NCBI GenBank assembly: GCA_913020045.1
Contig: CAJWBE010000004.1
Coordinates: 110,263 to 174,262, forward strand
Reading direction: 5' to 3'
From: an uncultured Oleiphilus sp.
Lineage (GTDB): Bacteria > Pseudomonadota > Gammaproteobacteria > Pseudomonadales > Oleiphilaceae
DNA: 64,000 nt
The notes under the pieces were generated by a model that made no database searches, had not been told where the DNA came from, and saw only the letters and a list, made by a program, of their open reading frames with translations. The translations under genes and the position numbers were made by a program. The stretch's first letter is position 1; each line of letters starts with the position of its first letter. This document shows positions 27,794 to 37,885 of the stretch, one piece after another.

Positions 27794-30505
27794 TTAATCA
27801 GCGGTTTCTGATGATTCGTCGAGTTGTACACGAATTTCGTTGCACAGTGCTTCGCATACTTCCGGGTCGCTGACGGGGTCTCCATTTTTTTGCGTAAGAA
27901 AGAAAACGTCCTCCACGCGCTCACCAAGCGTGGTGATCTGTGCATTACTCAGAATCAGGTCGTAAGACAAAAGGATACTGCCGATACGAGCAAGCAGTCC
28001 TGGTCTATCGGGCGTCACCACCTCCATGATTGTACGTTGATTCAGCATGTCATTACTTAGCGTGACTTCCGTAGGGAATAGAAAGTGCTTGAGCTGGCGT
28101 GGCGTTCGACGCTGTATGATTTCTGGATAATCGGCCGGGTCATCGAGCTCTTCCATCAATTTTTGATGGACCTTTAATCTACGTTCTGGGTCTTCAGCTA
28201 AGGCTTGGTTTTGCGCGTTGGTCACGACGAAATTACTTAAACTGAAAGCGCCTCCCGTCGCACTGATTCGAGCGTTAAGAACGTTTAGGTTTAATTGCTC
28301 CAGTACGGCCGTTGTGGCAGCAAAAAGATCTTGTTCAGATTTAAGATAGATCATCAATTGGCTAAAGCCGTCTTTTGCGTCGGTTTCAATATCTTGAATG
28401 ATAATGAGTGGTTCCGGTGACTCACCATGCTTGAGGATCGCGGATGTTTGCCAGACTAATTCGTTCGTTGAGTCTTGCAGAAAATAGTCGTCATCAAGGT
28501 TATTGAGCAAGTGGTCTACGTTGTTTGTAACGAAACCTTCGGACAAAAGCTTGTCACGCAGCTCTTGCCTTGTTGCGTCGACCCAAACGTCGCGATCCAT
28601 AGGTTGCTCTATACCTCGCTGCAGAGCACGGCGTGTTTCGATGTAGAGCTGTTGTAGTAGCGAAGCTCGCCAACTATTCCACAAACTCGGGTTTGTCGCA
28701 GCGATGTCGCAAACGGTTAGAACGTAGAGATACTCAAGGTGAGACGTGCTGGGTACTTTTTGGCCGAACTCCTGAATCACACTAGGGTCAGTAATGTCTT
28801 TTCGTTGCGAGGTCATCGACATGAGTAGGTGGTTCTCAACTAACCAGCAAACCAATTTGGCGTCACGGTCACTAAAATGGTGCCGTTCGCAAAACTTGGC
28901 CGCATCCACGGCACCTAACTCTGAATGGTCGCCGCCACGACCCTTGGCGATATCATGATAAATAGCGGCTACATATAAGATTTCGCGCTTGGGAACGGTA
29001 TTGATTAGTCTGCGAGGCAGTGCAAGCTCATCATCGGCTTCTTCTTCATCCAACAATACCAAGCGCTTGATAAGATTTATCGTGTGAGCATCAACGGTAT
29101 AGATATGAAATAGGTCATGTTGCATTTGCCCAGTGATTTTTCCCACTTCTGGCAGGTACTGACCGAGTACATTGTACTTAAGCATATCGTTGAGGGTTTT
29201 ATCCAAACGATGGGGCGTGCGAATCAGCTCCATAAATAACGTGGTATTCGCTAGATCATTGCGATATTTTTCGTCAATAAGAAACTTATATTCTCGCATC
29301 AAGCGAATAGTCGTTGCTCTAATTCCCTTTATCGAAGGGTCGAGCGCTTTAAGCAGGAAAATTTCTATCAGAGCATAGGGAGACCGGTCAAAGATGGTAT
29401 CATTTGTCGTCTCGATATAATTGTTGTTGATCTGAAATCGTTTGTTTATGGGTCTAATTGATTGGGTTTTCTCAGGGTTCAGATAGTAATCATCAAAATA
29501 TTGCAGGATGACGTCGGTCAGCTCTGCCAGTCCAAGGACGGTGCGGTAGTAACTTTGCATCATTTGCTCAACGCCAAGTTTCTCGTCGTTGTCTTGATAC
29601 CCAAGGATACTTGCTAGCTTGGTCTGGTGATCGAATAACAACCTGTTTTCATTCCGGTCGGCTATCATTTGCAAGCCGTACCTAAGTCTCCATAGAAAGG
29701 TTTCGCCAGAAACCAGCATTGTGAACTCATCATCTGTCAGAAAGTGATATCGGCTGCGCGTGTTAGTCGCGGTTGGGCCGAAATGGCGCTTGGTTATCCA
29801 TGCTAAGGTTTGAATATCTCTAAGTGTGCCAGGCGACGCTTTTAGGTTGGGCTCGAGGTTGTATTCCGTCCCCCCGTACTTCTTATGCCGCGAATTTTGC
29901 TCGTCTTGTTTCGCAAGAAAGTAGGCTTCAGACGTATAAACTTCGTCGGAATATAGCTGCTCAGAAACTTGAACCCTAAGCATATCTGCTCCGGCAATGG
30001 TTCGTGTTTCTAGCAGGTTAGTTGCAATCGTCACGTCGTCCTTTGCAGACGCAATACACTCCGATATCGAACGGACACTGTGGCCAATGTCTAAACGTAA
30101 GTCCCAAAGCAGGGTAATAAACATTGAAATTCGTTCGCCTAGCTTACTGTCTAGTTCATGTGGCGTCAGAATCAGTAGGTCAATGTCTGAATGAGGATGT
30201 AGCTCTGCTCGGCCATAGCCACCCACGGCTATAAGGCTAGCAAGAGTGTCAAAATTAAACTTTTCCCAGAGGCTAGCGAGGATCCAGTCCATGTGCAAAG
30301 ATCTTAGGTAGACCAGTTCTCGAATATTAGCGCCCGCTAAGTATTGTTCGTCGAGATGCTCTTTGATTTCTGCCAGAAAGCGGCGAGCTTCTATTGCCGG
30401 CGCTGCATGGCTTTGTATTGCTGCGCTTATTTCGTCGCGATGAACGCCGAACGAGGCAAGTTTTTGGATTGCGTTTTGTGTGTCGATATCAATAGTTTTT
30501 AGCAT
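27794..30505 (-). CDS. glnD: Bifunctional uridylyltransferase/uridylyl-removing enzyme
   Basis: At 903 residues it has the full family length. In order it has a nucleotidyltransferase domain (GGYGRAELHPHSDIDLLIL), an HD phosphohydrolase domain (AAIYHDIAKGRGGDHSELG) and two C-terminal ACT domains (the last around TPDRPGLLARIGSILL). It senses glutamine and uridylylates or deuridylylates PII proteins, controlling nitrogen assimilation. It starts 3 bases after the map stop codon. Confidence 0.97.
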   Translation of the reverse strand: MLKTIDIDTQNAIQKLASFGVHRDEISAAIQSHAAPAIEARRFLAEIKEHLDEQYLAGANIRELVYLRSLHMDWILASLWEKFNFDTLASLIAVGGYGRAELHPHSDIDLLILTPHELDSKLGERISMFITLLWDLRLDIGHSVRSISECIASAKDDVTIATNLLETRTIAGADMLRVQVSEQLYSDEVYTSEAYFLAKQDEQNSRHKKYGGTEYNLEPNLKASPGTLRDIQTLAWITKRHFGPTATNTRSRYHFLTDDEFTMLVSGETFLWRLRYGLQMIADRNENRLLFDHQTKLASILGYQDNDEKLGVEQMMQSYYRTVLGLAELTDVILQYFDDYYLNPEKTQSIRPINKRFQINNNYIETTNDTIFDRSPYALIEIFLLKALDPSIKGIRATTIRLMREYKFLIDEKYRNDLANTTLFMELIRTPHRLDKTLNDMLKYNVLGQYLPEVGKITGQMQHDLFHIYTVDAHTINLIKRLVLLDEEEADDELALPRRLINTVPKREILYVAAIYHDIAKGRGGDHSELGAVDAAKFCERHHFSDRDAKLVCWLVENHLLMSMTSQRKDITDPSVIQEFGQKVPSTSHLEYLYVLTVCDIAATNPSLWNSWRASLLQQLYIETRRALQRGIEQPMDRDVWVDATRQELRDKLLSEGFVTNNVDHLLNNLDDDYFLQDSTNELVWQTSAILKHGESPEPLIIIQDIETDAKDGFSQLMIYLKSEQDLFAATTAVLEQLNLNVLNARISATGGAFSLSNFVVTNAQNQALAEDPERRLKVHQKLMEELDDPADYPEIIQRRTPRQLKHFLFPTEVTLSNDMLNQRTIMEVVTPDRPGLLARIGSILLSYDLILSNAQITTLGERVEDVFFLTQKNGDPVSDPEVCEALCNEIRVQLDESSETAD

Positions 30506-30508
30506 ATC

Positions 30509-31288
30509 TTAGGAAAATCGAGCTCGCTCTTCGTCTCGTATTGTCAAGATTTCAAAGCCATCTTTTGTGACCAAAATAGTATGCTCCCATTGCGCCGAAA
30601 GCTTATGGTCCTTAGTGACGACTGTCCATTCATCGGGCAGTAATTTGCAGTGACGTTTGCCTTGGTTAATCATGGGTTCAATCGTAAAGGTCATGCCTTC
30701 CTCAATGACCATGCCGGTACCTTTTTTTCCATAGTGCATGACTTGTGGTTCTTCGTGAAACACAGCACCAATACCATGGCCGCAGTACTCGCGCACGACT
30801 GAAAAGTAATTACTTTCAGCATGTTTTTGTATTGCCGCGCCAATGTCGCCCAATCTAACTCCCGGCTTCACCATTTCAATGCCTATGTACGTACATTCTT
30901 GCGTTACATTAACCAGTCTCTTGGCGATGATGCTGGGTTCGCCGACGTAAAACATTTTGCTAGTGTCGCCATGATAGCCATCTTTTATCACAGTGATATC
31001 AATGTTAATGATGTCGCCATTTTTTAATGCTTTTTTATCGTTTGGGATGCCATGGCAAATGACGTGATTGACAGACGTGCAAATCGATTTTGGGAAACCT
31101 TTATAATTGAGAGGCGCTGGAATGGCATTCTGTTCGTTAACGATATAGTTATGGCAGATTGTGTTGAGCTGTTCTGTCGTTACGCCAGCAACCACATGCT
31201 CACCTATCATTTGGAGCACTTCCGCGGCCAGCCTGCCGGCAACGCGCATTTTATCGATTTCATCTGCAGTTTTGATCGTGACATTCAT
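30509..31288 (-). CDS. map: Methionine aminopeptidase, type I
   Basis: The 259-residue protein removes the initiator Met from nascent chains. The metal ligands lie in NIDITVIKDGYHGDTS, EYCGHGIGAVFHEEP, TFTIEPMIN and QWEHTILV. It is transcribed divergently from rpsB, a widely conserved arrangement in gammaproteobacteria, and heads the minus-strand map-glnD-dapC-yffB-dapD-dapE-rlmA run. Confidence 0.97.
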   Translation of the reverse strand: MNVTIKTADEIDKMRVAGRLAAEVLQMIGEHVVAGVTTEQLNTICHNYIVNEQNAIPAPLNYKGFPKSICTSVNHVICHGIPNDKKALKNGDIINIDITVIKDGYHGDTSKMFYVGEPSIIAKRLVNVTQECTYIGIEMVKPGVRLGDIGAAIQKHAESNYFSVVREYCGHGIGAVFHEEPQVMHYGKKGTGMVIEEGMTFTIEPMINQGKRHCKLLPDEWTVVTKDHKLSAQWEHTILVTKDGFEILTIRDEERARFS

Positions 31289-31327
31289 AAATGCGTAGTG
31301 GCTCCATTCAAGGCTTCGATAACCCAG

Positions 31328-31356
31328 ATTATAAAAAGTAGTGCATGCCCAAGCGC
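31328..31356 (-). promoter_or_regulatory. Candidate map promoter
   Basis: Reading the minus strand, TATAAT (31328-31333) lies about 40 bases before the map ATG. A GCGCTT/TTGGGC-like -35 lies upstream at weak spacing. Only the -10 is convincing. Confidence 0.35.
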
Positions 31357-31483
31357 GGCATTCTAACCCGAAAGAGCGCGAATAAAAATATCGTTTTAAG
31401 GTCGCTACTACGCTATTCGGTATATTTTTCCATCTTTAATTTCAAGATTGTCATGCGCAGAAGGATTATGGGCATAAAAAAAC

Positions 31484-31512
31484 TTTAGTCTGTTGGGTAG
31501 ATATGGTATAAA
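31484..31512 (+). promoter_or_regulatory. Candidate rpsB promoter with extended -10 and GC-rich discriminator
   Basis: TTTAGT (31484-31489) and TATAAA (31507-31512) are 17 bases apart; TGG directly before the -10 makes it extended. The following GCGCTCGC is the GC-rich discriminator typical of growth-rate and stringently controlled ribosomal promoters. The ~150-base leader to rpsB contains a GCTCGC/GCGAGC hairpin and may carry the S2 autoregulatory site known in other bacteria; I cannot define that site here. Confidence 0.5.
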
Positions 31513-31666
31513 GCGCTCGCTAAATTTCGAGGCGAGCAGTGTTCGGTTCGAAATTATTTAAATCCGCACACGTTTCGACACATTGTCCTGGGTGCTGGCT
31601 CTCGCGAGTTGGTTGGATGGTGGGAGGCGTGGAGGTCTAACCCAAGTCTTTTTAAAGGAAAGAATG

Positions 31667-32440
31667 ATGACTGCAGTTTCTATGCGAGACCTGCTTAAAG
31701 CAGGCGTACACTTTGGACACCAGACGCGTTACTGGAATCCAAAAATGGGCAAATACATATTTGGTGCCCGTAACAAGATTCATATCATCAACTTGGAGCA
31801 AACTGTTCCAGCGTTGAATGAAGCCCTAGCAATGGTTAAAAAGCTTTCAAGCAACAAAAATAAAGTGTTGTTTGTTGGTACTAAGCGAGCAGCGGGCAAG
31901 ATTGTTAAAGAAGAAGCGTTGCGTGCAGGTATGCCGTACGTTAATCACCGTTGGTTAGGTGGTATGTTGACGAACTACAAAACGATTCGTCAAAGCATTC
32001 GTCGCTACCGTGACCTAGATGGTCAGAGTAAAGACGGAACATTTGAAAAGATTACTAAGAAAGAAGCCTTGATGCGCGTTCGTGAAATGAACAAGTTAGA
32101 GCGCAGTATTGGTGGTATTAAGGATATGGGCGGTTTACCTGACGCATTATTTGTTATCGATGTTGATCACGAGCGTATCGCGATTAAAGAAGCTAACAAG
32201 CTTGGTATTCCAGTCATCGGTATCGTCGATACTAACAGCAACCCGGATGGCGTCGATTTCGTTATTCCAGGGAATGACGATGCAATTCGCGCTATCCAGA
32301 TCTATGCGAAAGCCTTTGCTGATGCGGTGCTTGCTGGTTCATCGACTAATGGTGAATACGTAGAAGTTGCTGAAGAAACAGCGCCTGCGGCGGCTGAGCC
32401 TGAAGTTAAAGCAGACGCGGAAGCGAAAGCTGAAAAGTAG
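31667..32440 (+). CDS. rpsB: 30S ribosomal protein S2
   Basis: The protein of about 257 residues begins [19 protein letters not shown], the standard S2 N-terminus. I choose ATG 31667 (AAGGA ribosome-binding site 7 bases upstream) over the adjacent ATG 31664 and the much longer frame from 31583. The C-terminal tail is Ala/Glu-rich and somewhat longer than in E. coli. It binds late to the 30S subunit through S1 and regulates its own operon in known systems. The gene is followed by two terminators before tsf. Confidence 0.97.
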   Translation: MTAVSMRDLLKAGVHFGHQTRYWNPKMGKYIFGARNKIHIINLEQTVPALNEALAMVKKLSSNKNKVLFVGTKRAAGKIVKEEALRAGMPYVNHRWLGGMLTNYKTIRQSIRRYRDLDGQSKDGTFEKITKKEALMRVREMNKLERSIGGIKDMGGLPDALFVIDVDHERIAIKEANKLGIPVIGIVDTNSNPDGVDFVIPGNDDAIRAIQIYAKAFADAVLAGSSTNGEYVEVAEETAPAAAEPEVKADAEAKAEK

Positions 32441-32447
32441 TTTAAAG

Positions 32448-32468
32448 GGCCGGTCTACCGGCCTTTTT
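32448..32468 (+). terminator. First terminator between rpsB and tsf
   Basis: GGCCGG and CCGGCC pair across TCTA, followed by five T. Its place between rpsB and tsf suggests partial termination that sets the S2 to EF-Ts ratio. Confidence 0.85.
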
Positions 32469-32484
32469 AATGGCTAGATTTTAT

Positions 32485-32516
32485 AATCAATCCCTGACCG
32501 GGGATTGATTTTTTTA
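32485..32516 (+). terminator. Second terminator between rpsB and tsf
   Basis: A perfect 10-bp stem (AATCAATCCC / GGGATTGATT) with a 6-base loop is followed by a T-run. It lies 17 bases after the first terminator. Confidence 0.85.
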
Positions 32517-32569
32517 TTAAATGGCAGGGCTAAGCTTTGCTTGAGTGTAAGAATTTGTGAGGGTTTGAA

Positions 32570-33424
32570 ATGGCTGCTATTAGTGCCTCAATGGTTAAGG
32601 AACTACGTGATCGTACCGGTCTCGGTATGTTGGAATGTAAGAAAGCGCTTGCTGAGTCTGGCGGAGATATTGAGAAAGCGATCGAAGAAATGCGCAAGAA
32701 AAGTGGTATGAAAGCTGCGAAGAAAGCTGGTCGTACCGCTGCTGATGGCGTTGTTGCGACGAAAGTTGAAGGCGGCTTCGGTATTTTGGTCGAAGTTAAT
32801 AGCGAAACTGATTTCGCTGCGCGTGATGACGGCTTCTTGGGTTTTGTTGGTCAAGTGACTGACAAGGCGTTCGCGTCTAAAGAGTTGGATGTGGCGAAGT
32901 TGATGGAAGGTGAGCTTGAGGATTCACGCGGCGCATTGGTCCAAAAGATCGGTGAGAACATTAGTGTTCGCCGTGTTGTTCAAACCGAAAGCGAAGTGGT
33001 TGGTCAGTACGTTCATGGCAACAATCGCATCGGCGTATTGATTGGCCTGAGTGGCGGCACCGAAGAGCTTGCGCGCGATATTGCGATGCATGTTGCGGCG
33101 GTTAACCCTTTGTACATTACGCGTGATTCTGTTCCTGCAGAAGTAGTAGAGAAAGAAAAAGAAATTTTCACTGCTCAGGCGCAAGAAAGCGGAAAGCCTG
33201 CTGAAATTATTGAGAAAATGATCGGTGGTCGTATTAATAAATACCTTGCTGAAATTAGCTTGGTTGATCAGCCTTTCGTTAAAGACCCAGATGTTAAAGT
33301 TGGTGCTCTAGCAAAGAATGCTGGTGCTGAGATTGTCTCAATGGTTCGCTTTGAAGTGGGCGAAGGGATTGAGAAAGAAGAAGTCGACTTCGCAGATGAA
33401 GTAGCTGCTCAGCTTAAAGGCTAA
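32570..33424 (+). CDS. tsf: Elongation factor Ts
   Basis: The 284-residue guanine-nucleotide exchange factor for EF-Tu has an N-terminal UBA-like domain ([19 protein letters not shown]). The core exchange motif [16 protein letters not shown] carries the TDF that inserts into EF-Tu. Two upstream terminators mean it needs read-through from rpsB or its own promoter between 32516 and 32560. A GAGGG ribosome-binding site precedes ATG 32570. Confidence 0.97.
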   Translation: MAAISASMVKELRDRTGLGMLECKKALAESGGDIEKAIEEMRKKSGMKAAKKAGRTAADGVVATKVEGGFGILVEVNSETDFAARDDGFLGFVGQVTDKAFASKELDVAKLMEGELEDSRGALVQKIGENISVRRVVQTESEVVGQYVHGNNRIGVLIGLSGGTEELARDIAMHVAAVNPLYITRDSVPAEVVEKEKEIFTAQAQESGKPAEIIEKMIGGRINKYLAEISLVDQPFVKDPDVKVGALAKNAGAEIVSMVRFEVGEGIEKEEVDFADEVAAQLKG

Positions 33425-33539
33425 GTACTGTTTTGCTGTTGTCTGGTCTAGAAATGACCTGACGCAGGTTTATTTTGTCACGTGGTGGCAATAATAAGCG
33501 TGGAAGCGAAGCGTGGTTTGTTGTTAAAATCGCGCCCTA

Positions 33540-33584
33540 AATGCCGCATAGCCTATCGTAAAATATTCGATAGTTTGCGGCATT
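33540..33584 (+). promoter_or_regulatory. Two-tier hairpin in the pyrH leader
   Basis: AATGCCGCA pairs with TGCGGCATT (9 bp), and inside it CTATCG pairs with CGATAG (6 bp). The hairpin ends 50 bases before the pyrH start and has no T-run, so it is probably not a terminator. It may be an mRNA leader element or an operator for a dimeric regulator. Confidence 0.5.
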
Positions 33585-33634
33585 AGTGTATGTGGCAACA
33601 TATTTTACTGATGCAGGGTCCTAAGAGAGGTTTT

Positions 33635-34366
33635 ATGCCGTCAAATCAGCAAACCAAATACAAACGTGTTCTGTTAAAACTTAGCGGTGAAGCCTTAATG
33701 GGCGATGGTGATTTTGGGATCGATCCCAAAGTGCTTAATCGCATGGCGCTTGAGGTTGGGCAGCTGATCGGTATTGGTGTTCAGGTTGGTATGGTCATTG
33801 GTGGTGGGAATCTATTTCGGGGAGCTGCGCTCAGTGAGGCCGGAATGGATCGCGTGACTGGTGATCATATGGGTATGCTTGCAACCGTTATGAATGCTTT
33901 GGCCATGCGTGATGCTTTAGAGCGGTCTAATATTGCAACACGAGTTATGTCAGCGATTCCGATGAGCGGAGTGGTTGAGCACTATGACCGCCGTCGTGCG
34001 ATTCGTGGTTTGAAGGATGGTGATGTTGTTATCTTTAGTGCAGGTACGGGAAATCCATTTTTTACTACGGATTCCGCGGCATGTTTGCGCGGCATCGAAG
34101 TCGATGCTGATGTTGTGTTAAAGGCAACAAAAGTTGATGGTATCTATAGCGCTGACCCAATGAAGGATCCTACGGCAGAAAAGTATGATCAGTTGAGTTA
34201 TGACGAGGTGCTGGATAAGAAGCTTGGCGTGATGGACCTGACAGCGATCTGCTTGTGTAGAGACCACAATATGCCGCTTCGAGTTTTTGATATGAATAAG
34301 GCCGGAGCCTTAAAGAATATTATGGTAGGCGAGCCTGAAGGGACTTTGGTTTATCAAGGCGAGTAA
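33635..34366 (+). CDS. pyrH: UMP kinase
   Basis: The 243-residue amino-acid-kinase-fold enzyme phosphorylates UMP to UDP with ATP. It begins [24 protein letters not shown] 33635 follows an AGAGAGG ribosome-binding site, while the in-frame ATG at 33590 gives an unrelated extension. Motifs [17 protein letters not shown] and [13 protein letters not shown] are conserved. It sits between tsf and frr as in most gammaproteobacteria. Confidence 0.97.
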   Translation: MPSNQQTKYKRVLLKLSGEALMGDGDFGIDPKVLNRMALEVGQLIGIGVQVGMVIGGGNLFRGAALSEAGMDRVTGDHMGMLATVMNALAMRDALERSNIATRVMSAIPMSGVVEHYDRRRAIRGLKDGDVVIFSAGTGNPFFTTDSAACLRGIEVDADVVLKATKVDGIYSADPMKDPTAEKYDQLSYDEVLDKKLGVMDLTAICLCRDHNMPLRVFDMNKAGALKNIMVGEPEGTLVYQGE

Positions 34367-34420
34367 CGTCAATGGCTCACCCAGGCCAGTAACTGCAATA
34401 GTTAAGTAGAGGATATTTGA

Positions 34421-34978
34421 GTGATCGACGAAATAAAAAGTGATGCAGAAGCCCGCATGAGCAAAAGTATTGACGCCCTAGGTGTAGCGTTTGCGAAAAT
34501 CCGTACAGGGCGAGCGCACCCTAGCATTCTGGATGGTGTTATGGTGTCTTACTATGGTGTTGATACGCCTCTGAAGCAAGTAGCGAACGTGAGTGTTGAG
34601 GATGGGCGTACCCTAGCGATCTCTGCTTGGGAAAAACCGTTGGTGCCAGTGATCGAGAAAGCAATTATGCAGGCAAATCTTGGGTTGAACCCTTCTTCGA
34701 CAGGCGATCTGATTCGAGTTCCAATGCCAGCCTTAACTGAAGAAACCCGTCGCGATATGGTTAAGCTCGCGAAAGCGGATGCAGAAAGCGCGCGAGTTTC
34801 GGTACGCAGTGCGCGTCGAGATGCAAACTCTCTTCTGAAAGAGCTTCTTAAAGAAAAAGAAATTTCAGAAGATGACGATAAGCGTGGCCAGGATCAGATT
34901 CAGAAGCTGACTGATAGCTACGTGGCAAAGGTTGAACAGCTATTGCAGCAAAAAGAAACGGATTTGATGGAAGTATAG
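34421..34978 (+). CDS. frr: Ribosome recycling factor
   Basis: The 185-residue tRNA-mimic protein, with EF-G, splits post-termination ribosomes. It starts with GTG ([16 protein letters not shown]) behind an AGAGGA ribosome-binding site. The conserved [13 protein letters not shown] and [17 protein letters not shown] segments are present at full family length. Confidence 0.97.
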   Translation: MIDEIKSDAEARMSKSIDALGVAFAKIRTGRAHPSILDGVMVSYYGVDTPLKQVANVSVEDGRTLAISAWEKPLVPVIEKAIMQANLGLNPSSTGDLIRVPMPALTEETRRDMVKLAKADAESARVSVRSARRDANSLLKELLKEKEISEDDDKRGQDQIQKLTDSYVAKVEQLLQQKETDLMEV

Positions 34979-35038
34979 CGTTGACCCTAAATGCTTGCAT
35001 ACTCTTAAGCGCGGCGTCGCGATATATAGGTGGCAGAC

Positions 35039-35785
35039 ATGAGTGCTGATATTCCAATTTCAGCCTCTTCGGCGCCTAGGCATGTCGCGATTATCATGGA
35101 TGGCAATAATCGCTGGGCCAAGCAACGAAAACTGTTGGGAGTCGCCGGCCACAAAGCGGGTGTTGACTCTGTTCGTGAAGTTGTAAAAACTTGCGCTGAG
35201 CAGGGCGTTGAAGTTCTCACCCTGTTCGCGTTCAGTAGCGAAAATTGGCGTCGTCCTGCGGATGAAGTAAGTGCCTTGATGGGGCTTTTTCTGATCGCCT
35301 TGCAGCGAGAAGTTAAAAAACTACATAAGAATAATATTTGTTTGAAAATAATTGGTGACCGGAGCAAGTTTAGTCAACAGCTTCGTGATCACATGGCTAA
35401 GGCGGAAGCGTTAACCGCGAACAATACTGCTATGACGCTCGTCATTGCCGCCAATTATGGTGGGCAGTGGGATATTACGCAGGCGGCTCGCCGCCTTGCA
35501 GAGAAGGTTGCAGCAGGAGAGCTTCGCGCTGAACAGATTGACGAGGAGCTTCTTCAAAGCCAAATGTGCTTAGGTGACTTGCCGATGCCGGACCTGATGG
35601 TGAGAACGGCTGGAGAGCAGCGCGTGAGTAACTTTATGCTTTGGCAGCTTGCGTACGCTGAATTTGTTTTTTCTGATTTGTATTGGCCCGACTTTAAAAG
35701 CGCGCAGATGCTGGAAGCAATTACGGCTTATGGCCAGCGTAAAAGACGGTTTGGCCAGACGGATGATCAGATCAATAATAAATAG
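35039..35785 (+). CDS. uppS: Isoprenyl (undecaprenyl) diphosphate synthase
   Basis: The cis-prenyltransferase of about 248 residues makes undecaprenyl diphosphate, the lipid carrier for peptidoglycan and O-antigen. The catalytic motif HVAIIMDGNNRWAKQR and the C-terminal DLMVRTAGEQRVSNFMLWQ are present. ATG 35039 has an AGGTGG ribosome-binding site 5 bases upstream; GTG 35030 is an alternative. It opens the uppS-cdsA-dxr-rseP-bamA series. Confidence 0.96.
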   Translation: MSADIPISASSAPRHVAIIMDGNNRWAKQRKLLGVAGHKAGVDSVREVVKTCAEQGVEVLTLFAFSSENWRRPADEVSALMGLFLIALQREVKKLHKNNICLKIIGDRSKFSQQLRDHMAKAEALTANNTAMTLVIAANYGGQWDITQAARRLAEKVAAGELRAEQIDEELLQSQMCLGDLPMPDLMVRTAGEQRVSNFMLWQLAYAEFVFSDLYWPDFKSAQMLEAITAYGQRKRRFGQTDDQINNK

Positions 35786-35850
35786 AGTCGAAACTATTCG
35801 TAGACTCTTCTGTTTAAAGTCAGCCTAGCGCTGTTATCGAGAGAATCAAC

Positions 35851-36678
35851 TTGCTTATTCAACGAATTATTACTGCGCTTATTCTGCTACCAATCGTGCT
35901 GGCAGGCTTGTTTTTTCTAGAGCCTGATGGCTTTGCTTTGTTCGTTGCTGCTGTTGTTGCGCTGGCAGCATGGGAGTGGGGGCGTTTGGCGGGATTTCAT
36001 CGCCAGGTGTCTCGTATCATTTATGCGCTTCTAGTGCTCTCGATTATCGCCTGTGTTAGTCAGGTAGACAGTTCCTTAATACTTTACGCTGCGCTAGCGT
36101 GGTGGGTAGTGGCGCTTTTTCTTGTTATTTCGTTTCCGCGCTCTAGTGAGTTTTGGGCTTCGTCGGGGGTTCGTTTAGTAATAGGCGTTTATGTGTTGGT
36201 GCCATTTTGGGTCGCGATTGTCACGATGCGTGGTGCGGACATTGTTGTTTATCCTGGTCTCTCTCCGCTCTGGCTAATTTTTTATACTCTGTTCGTCGTG
36301 TTTGCCGCAGATACAGGTGCTTATTTTTCTGGCAAGGCTTGGGGCAAATCTAAGTTGGCACCAAAAGTGTCGCCGGGTAAGTCTTGGGCGGGATTTTGGG
36401 GTGGGCTTTGTTTAGCTTGTGTTCTAGCCGTGTTGGCAAGTATACAGTTGGATGCGCCAGCAGGGTTCTATCTTCAGTTGGTCATTCTAACGGCTATTAC
36501 ATCCATTTTTTCTGTTGTAGGCGATTTGACGGAGAGCATGTTTAAGCGGGAGGCGGGAGTTAAAGATAGTAGCCAGCTGCTACCCGGGCATGGTGGCGTG
36601 ATGGACCGTATCGATAGCCTTGTAGCGGCATTTCCTGTGATGACTGCGTTATTACTAATCTTTGGCTGGATAGAATAG
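35851..36678 (+). CDS. cdsA: Phosphatidate cytidylyltransferase
   Basis: The 275-residue polytopic inner-membrane enzyme makes CDP-diacylglycerol from phosphatidate and CTP for phospholipid synthesis. The CDS signature lies near the C-terminus (SVVGDLTESMFKREAGVKDS then LLPGHGGVMDRIDS). It starts with TTG 35851 (LLIQRIITALILLP), and no better start is in frame before the first helix. Confidence 0.95.
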   Translation: MLIQRIITALILLPIVLAGLFFLEPDGFALFVAAVVALAAWEWGRLAGFHRQVSRIIYALLVLSIIACVSQVDSSLILYAALAWWVVALFLVISFPRSSEFWASSGVRLVIGVYVLVPFWVAIVTMRGADIVVYPGLSPLWLIFYTLFVVFAADTGAYFSGKAWGKSKLAPKVSPGKSWAGFWGGLCLACVLAVLASIQLDAPAGFYLQLVILTAITSIFSVVGDLTESMFKREAGVKDSSQLLPGHGGVMDRIDSLVAAFPVMTALLLIFGWIE

Positions 36679-36681
36679 CGC

Positions 36682-37857
36682 GTGGCGATTCAGAACGTTT
36701 GTATCCTCGGCGCGACCGGTTCAATTGGCAAAAATACCTTAAGTGTCATTTCTCAGCACCCAGACCGATACCGTGCCTTTGCGTTGACAGCAAATACCAA
36801 TGTGAGTGAAATGTTGGGTTTGTGTCGTGAGCATCATCCTGCATTTGCTGTGATGGTCGATGAGGCTTCCGCTATCGCTTTAAGGTCGCAGATTAAGGGG
36901 GTGGGTTTAAAGACGGAAGTGCTGGCGGGAGAGGGGCCTTTGGTTGAGTTGGCAGCGCATACTGACGTGCCGATTGTGATGGCGGCAATTGTCGGTGCTG
37001 CTGGGTTGCTTCCTACGTTAGCCGCTGCTCGTGCAGGAAAAAGAGTGCTGCTTGCGAACAAAGAAGCATTAGTGATGTCGGGGGCGCTTTTTATGTCGGC
37101 CGCAGAAAAATCCGGTGCGCTTTTGTTGCCGATTGATAGTGAGCACAATGCTATATATCAATGCTTGCCAAGTGATTATCGTTGTGGGGAGACGGTGCCT
37201 TCATCGGTGAAGCGTATTTTGCTGACTGCTTCGGGTGGGCCTTTTCGCACACATTCATATGAGTCTTTAAAAAGTGTTAACGCTGAGCAAGCGTGTAAGC
37301 ATCCTAACTGGAGCATGGGCCAAAAGATCTCAGTAGATTCGGCCACATTAATGAATAAAGGGCTTGAGCTAATAGAGGCGTGTTGGTTGTTTGATGTGTC
37401 TCCTAGTGCTGTTGATGTGCATATACACCCTCAAAGTGTTGTGCATTCAATGGTTGAATACAATGATGGCTCTGTGCTCGCTCAGCTAGGCAACCCGGAT
37501 ATGCGCACGCCGATTGCCTATGGCTTGGCGTGGCCCGAACGTATTGATGCGGGGGTGAGTGCGTTGGATTTGTTCGCGACGAAAGAGCTAACGTTTGAAC
37601 GTCCCGACGCGCAGCGATTCCCTTGTCTTAGTCTGGCGAGTCAGGCATTTGAGCAAGGCGGTACAGCCTGCGCAATGTTGAATGCCGCAAACGAAGTTGC
37701 AGTCGCGGCCTTTCTAAAAGGTAATATCGGCTTTACTGCAATCCCTGATATTATTAGCCGCGTTTTGGATACGCTAAGTAGCAACGAGGCTGACTCAATC
37801 GAGAGCATTTTGCTAGCGGATCAGGAAGCGCGTGTGCAGGCGAGTCGTTTAGTCTGA
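36682..37857 (+). CDS. dxr: 1-deoxy-D-xylulose 5-phosphate reductoisomerase
   Basis: The 391-residue NADPH-dependent enzyme of the MEP isoprenoid pathway supplies precursors for the uppS product encoded upstream. The NADPH motif [14 protein letters not shown] is at the N-terminus; [15 protein letters not shown] and [13 protein letters not shown] hold metal and substrate residues. It starts with GTG, 3 bases after cdsA. Confidence 0.97.
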   Translation: MAIQNVCILGATGSIGKNTLSVISQHPDRYRAFALTANTNVSEMLGLCREHHPAFAVMVDEASAIALRSQIKGVGLKTEVLAGEGPLVELAAHTDVPIVMAAIVGAAGLLPTLAAARAGKRVLLANKEALVMSGALFMSAAEKSGALLLPIDSEHNAIYQCLPSDYRCGETVPSSVKRILLTASGGPFRTHSYESLKSVNAEQACKHPNWSMGQKISVDSATLMNKGLELIEACWLFDVSPSAVDVHIHPQSVVHSMVEYNDGSVLAQLGNPDMRTPIAYGLAWPERIDAGVSALDLFATKELTFERPDAQRFPCLSLASQAFEQGGTACAMLNAANEVAVAAFLKGNIGFTAIPDIISRVLDTLSSNEADSIESILLADQEARVQASRLV

Positions 37858-37885
37858 TGTCACCACTTAATATGAGTTCTCTTTC

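Noticed and set aside
31583..31666. N-terminal extension of ribosomal protein S2
   Set aside because: The frame is open upstream, but family members start at the [10 protein letters not shown] region, where a good ribosome-binding site is found.
33457..33475. Intrinsic terminator after tsf
   Set aside because: Only a 5-bp stem (ACCTG/CAGGT) with a 3-base loop and an interrupted T-run; too weak to list.
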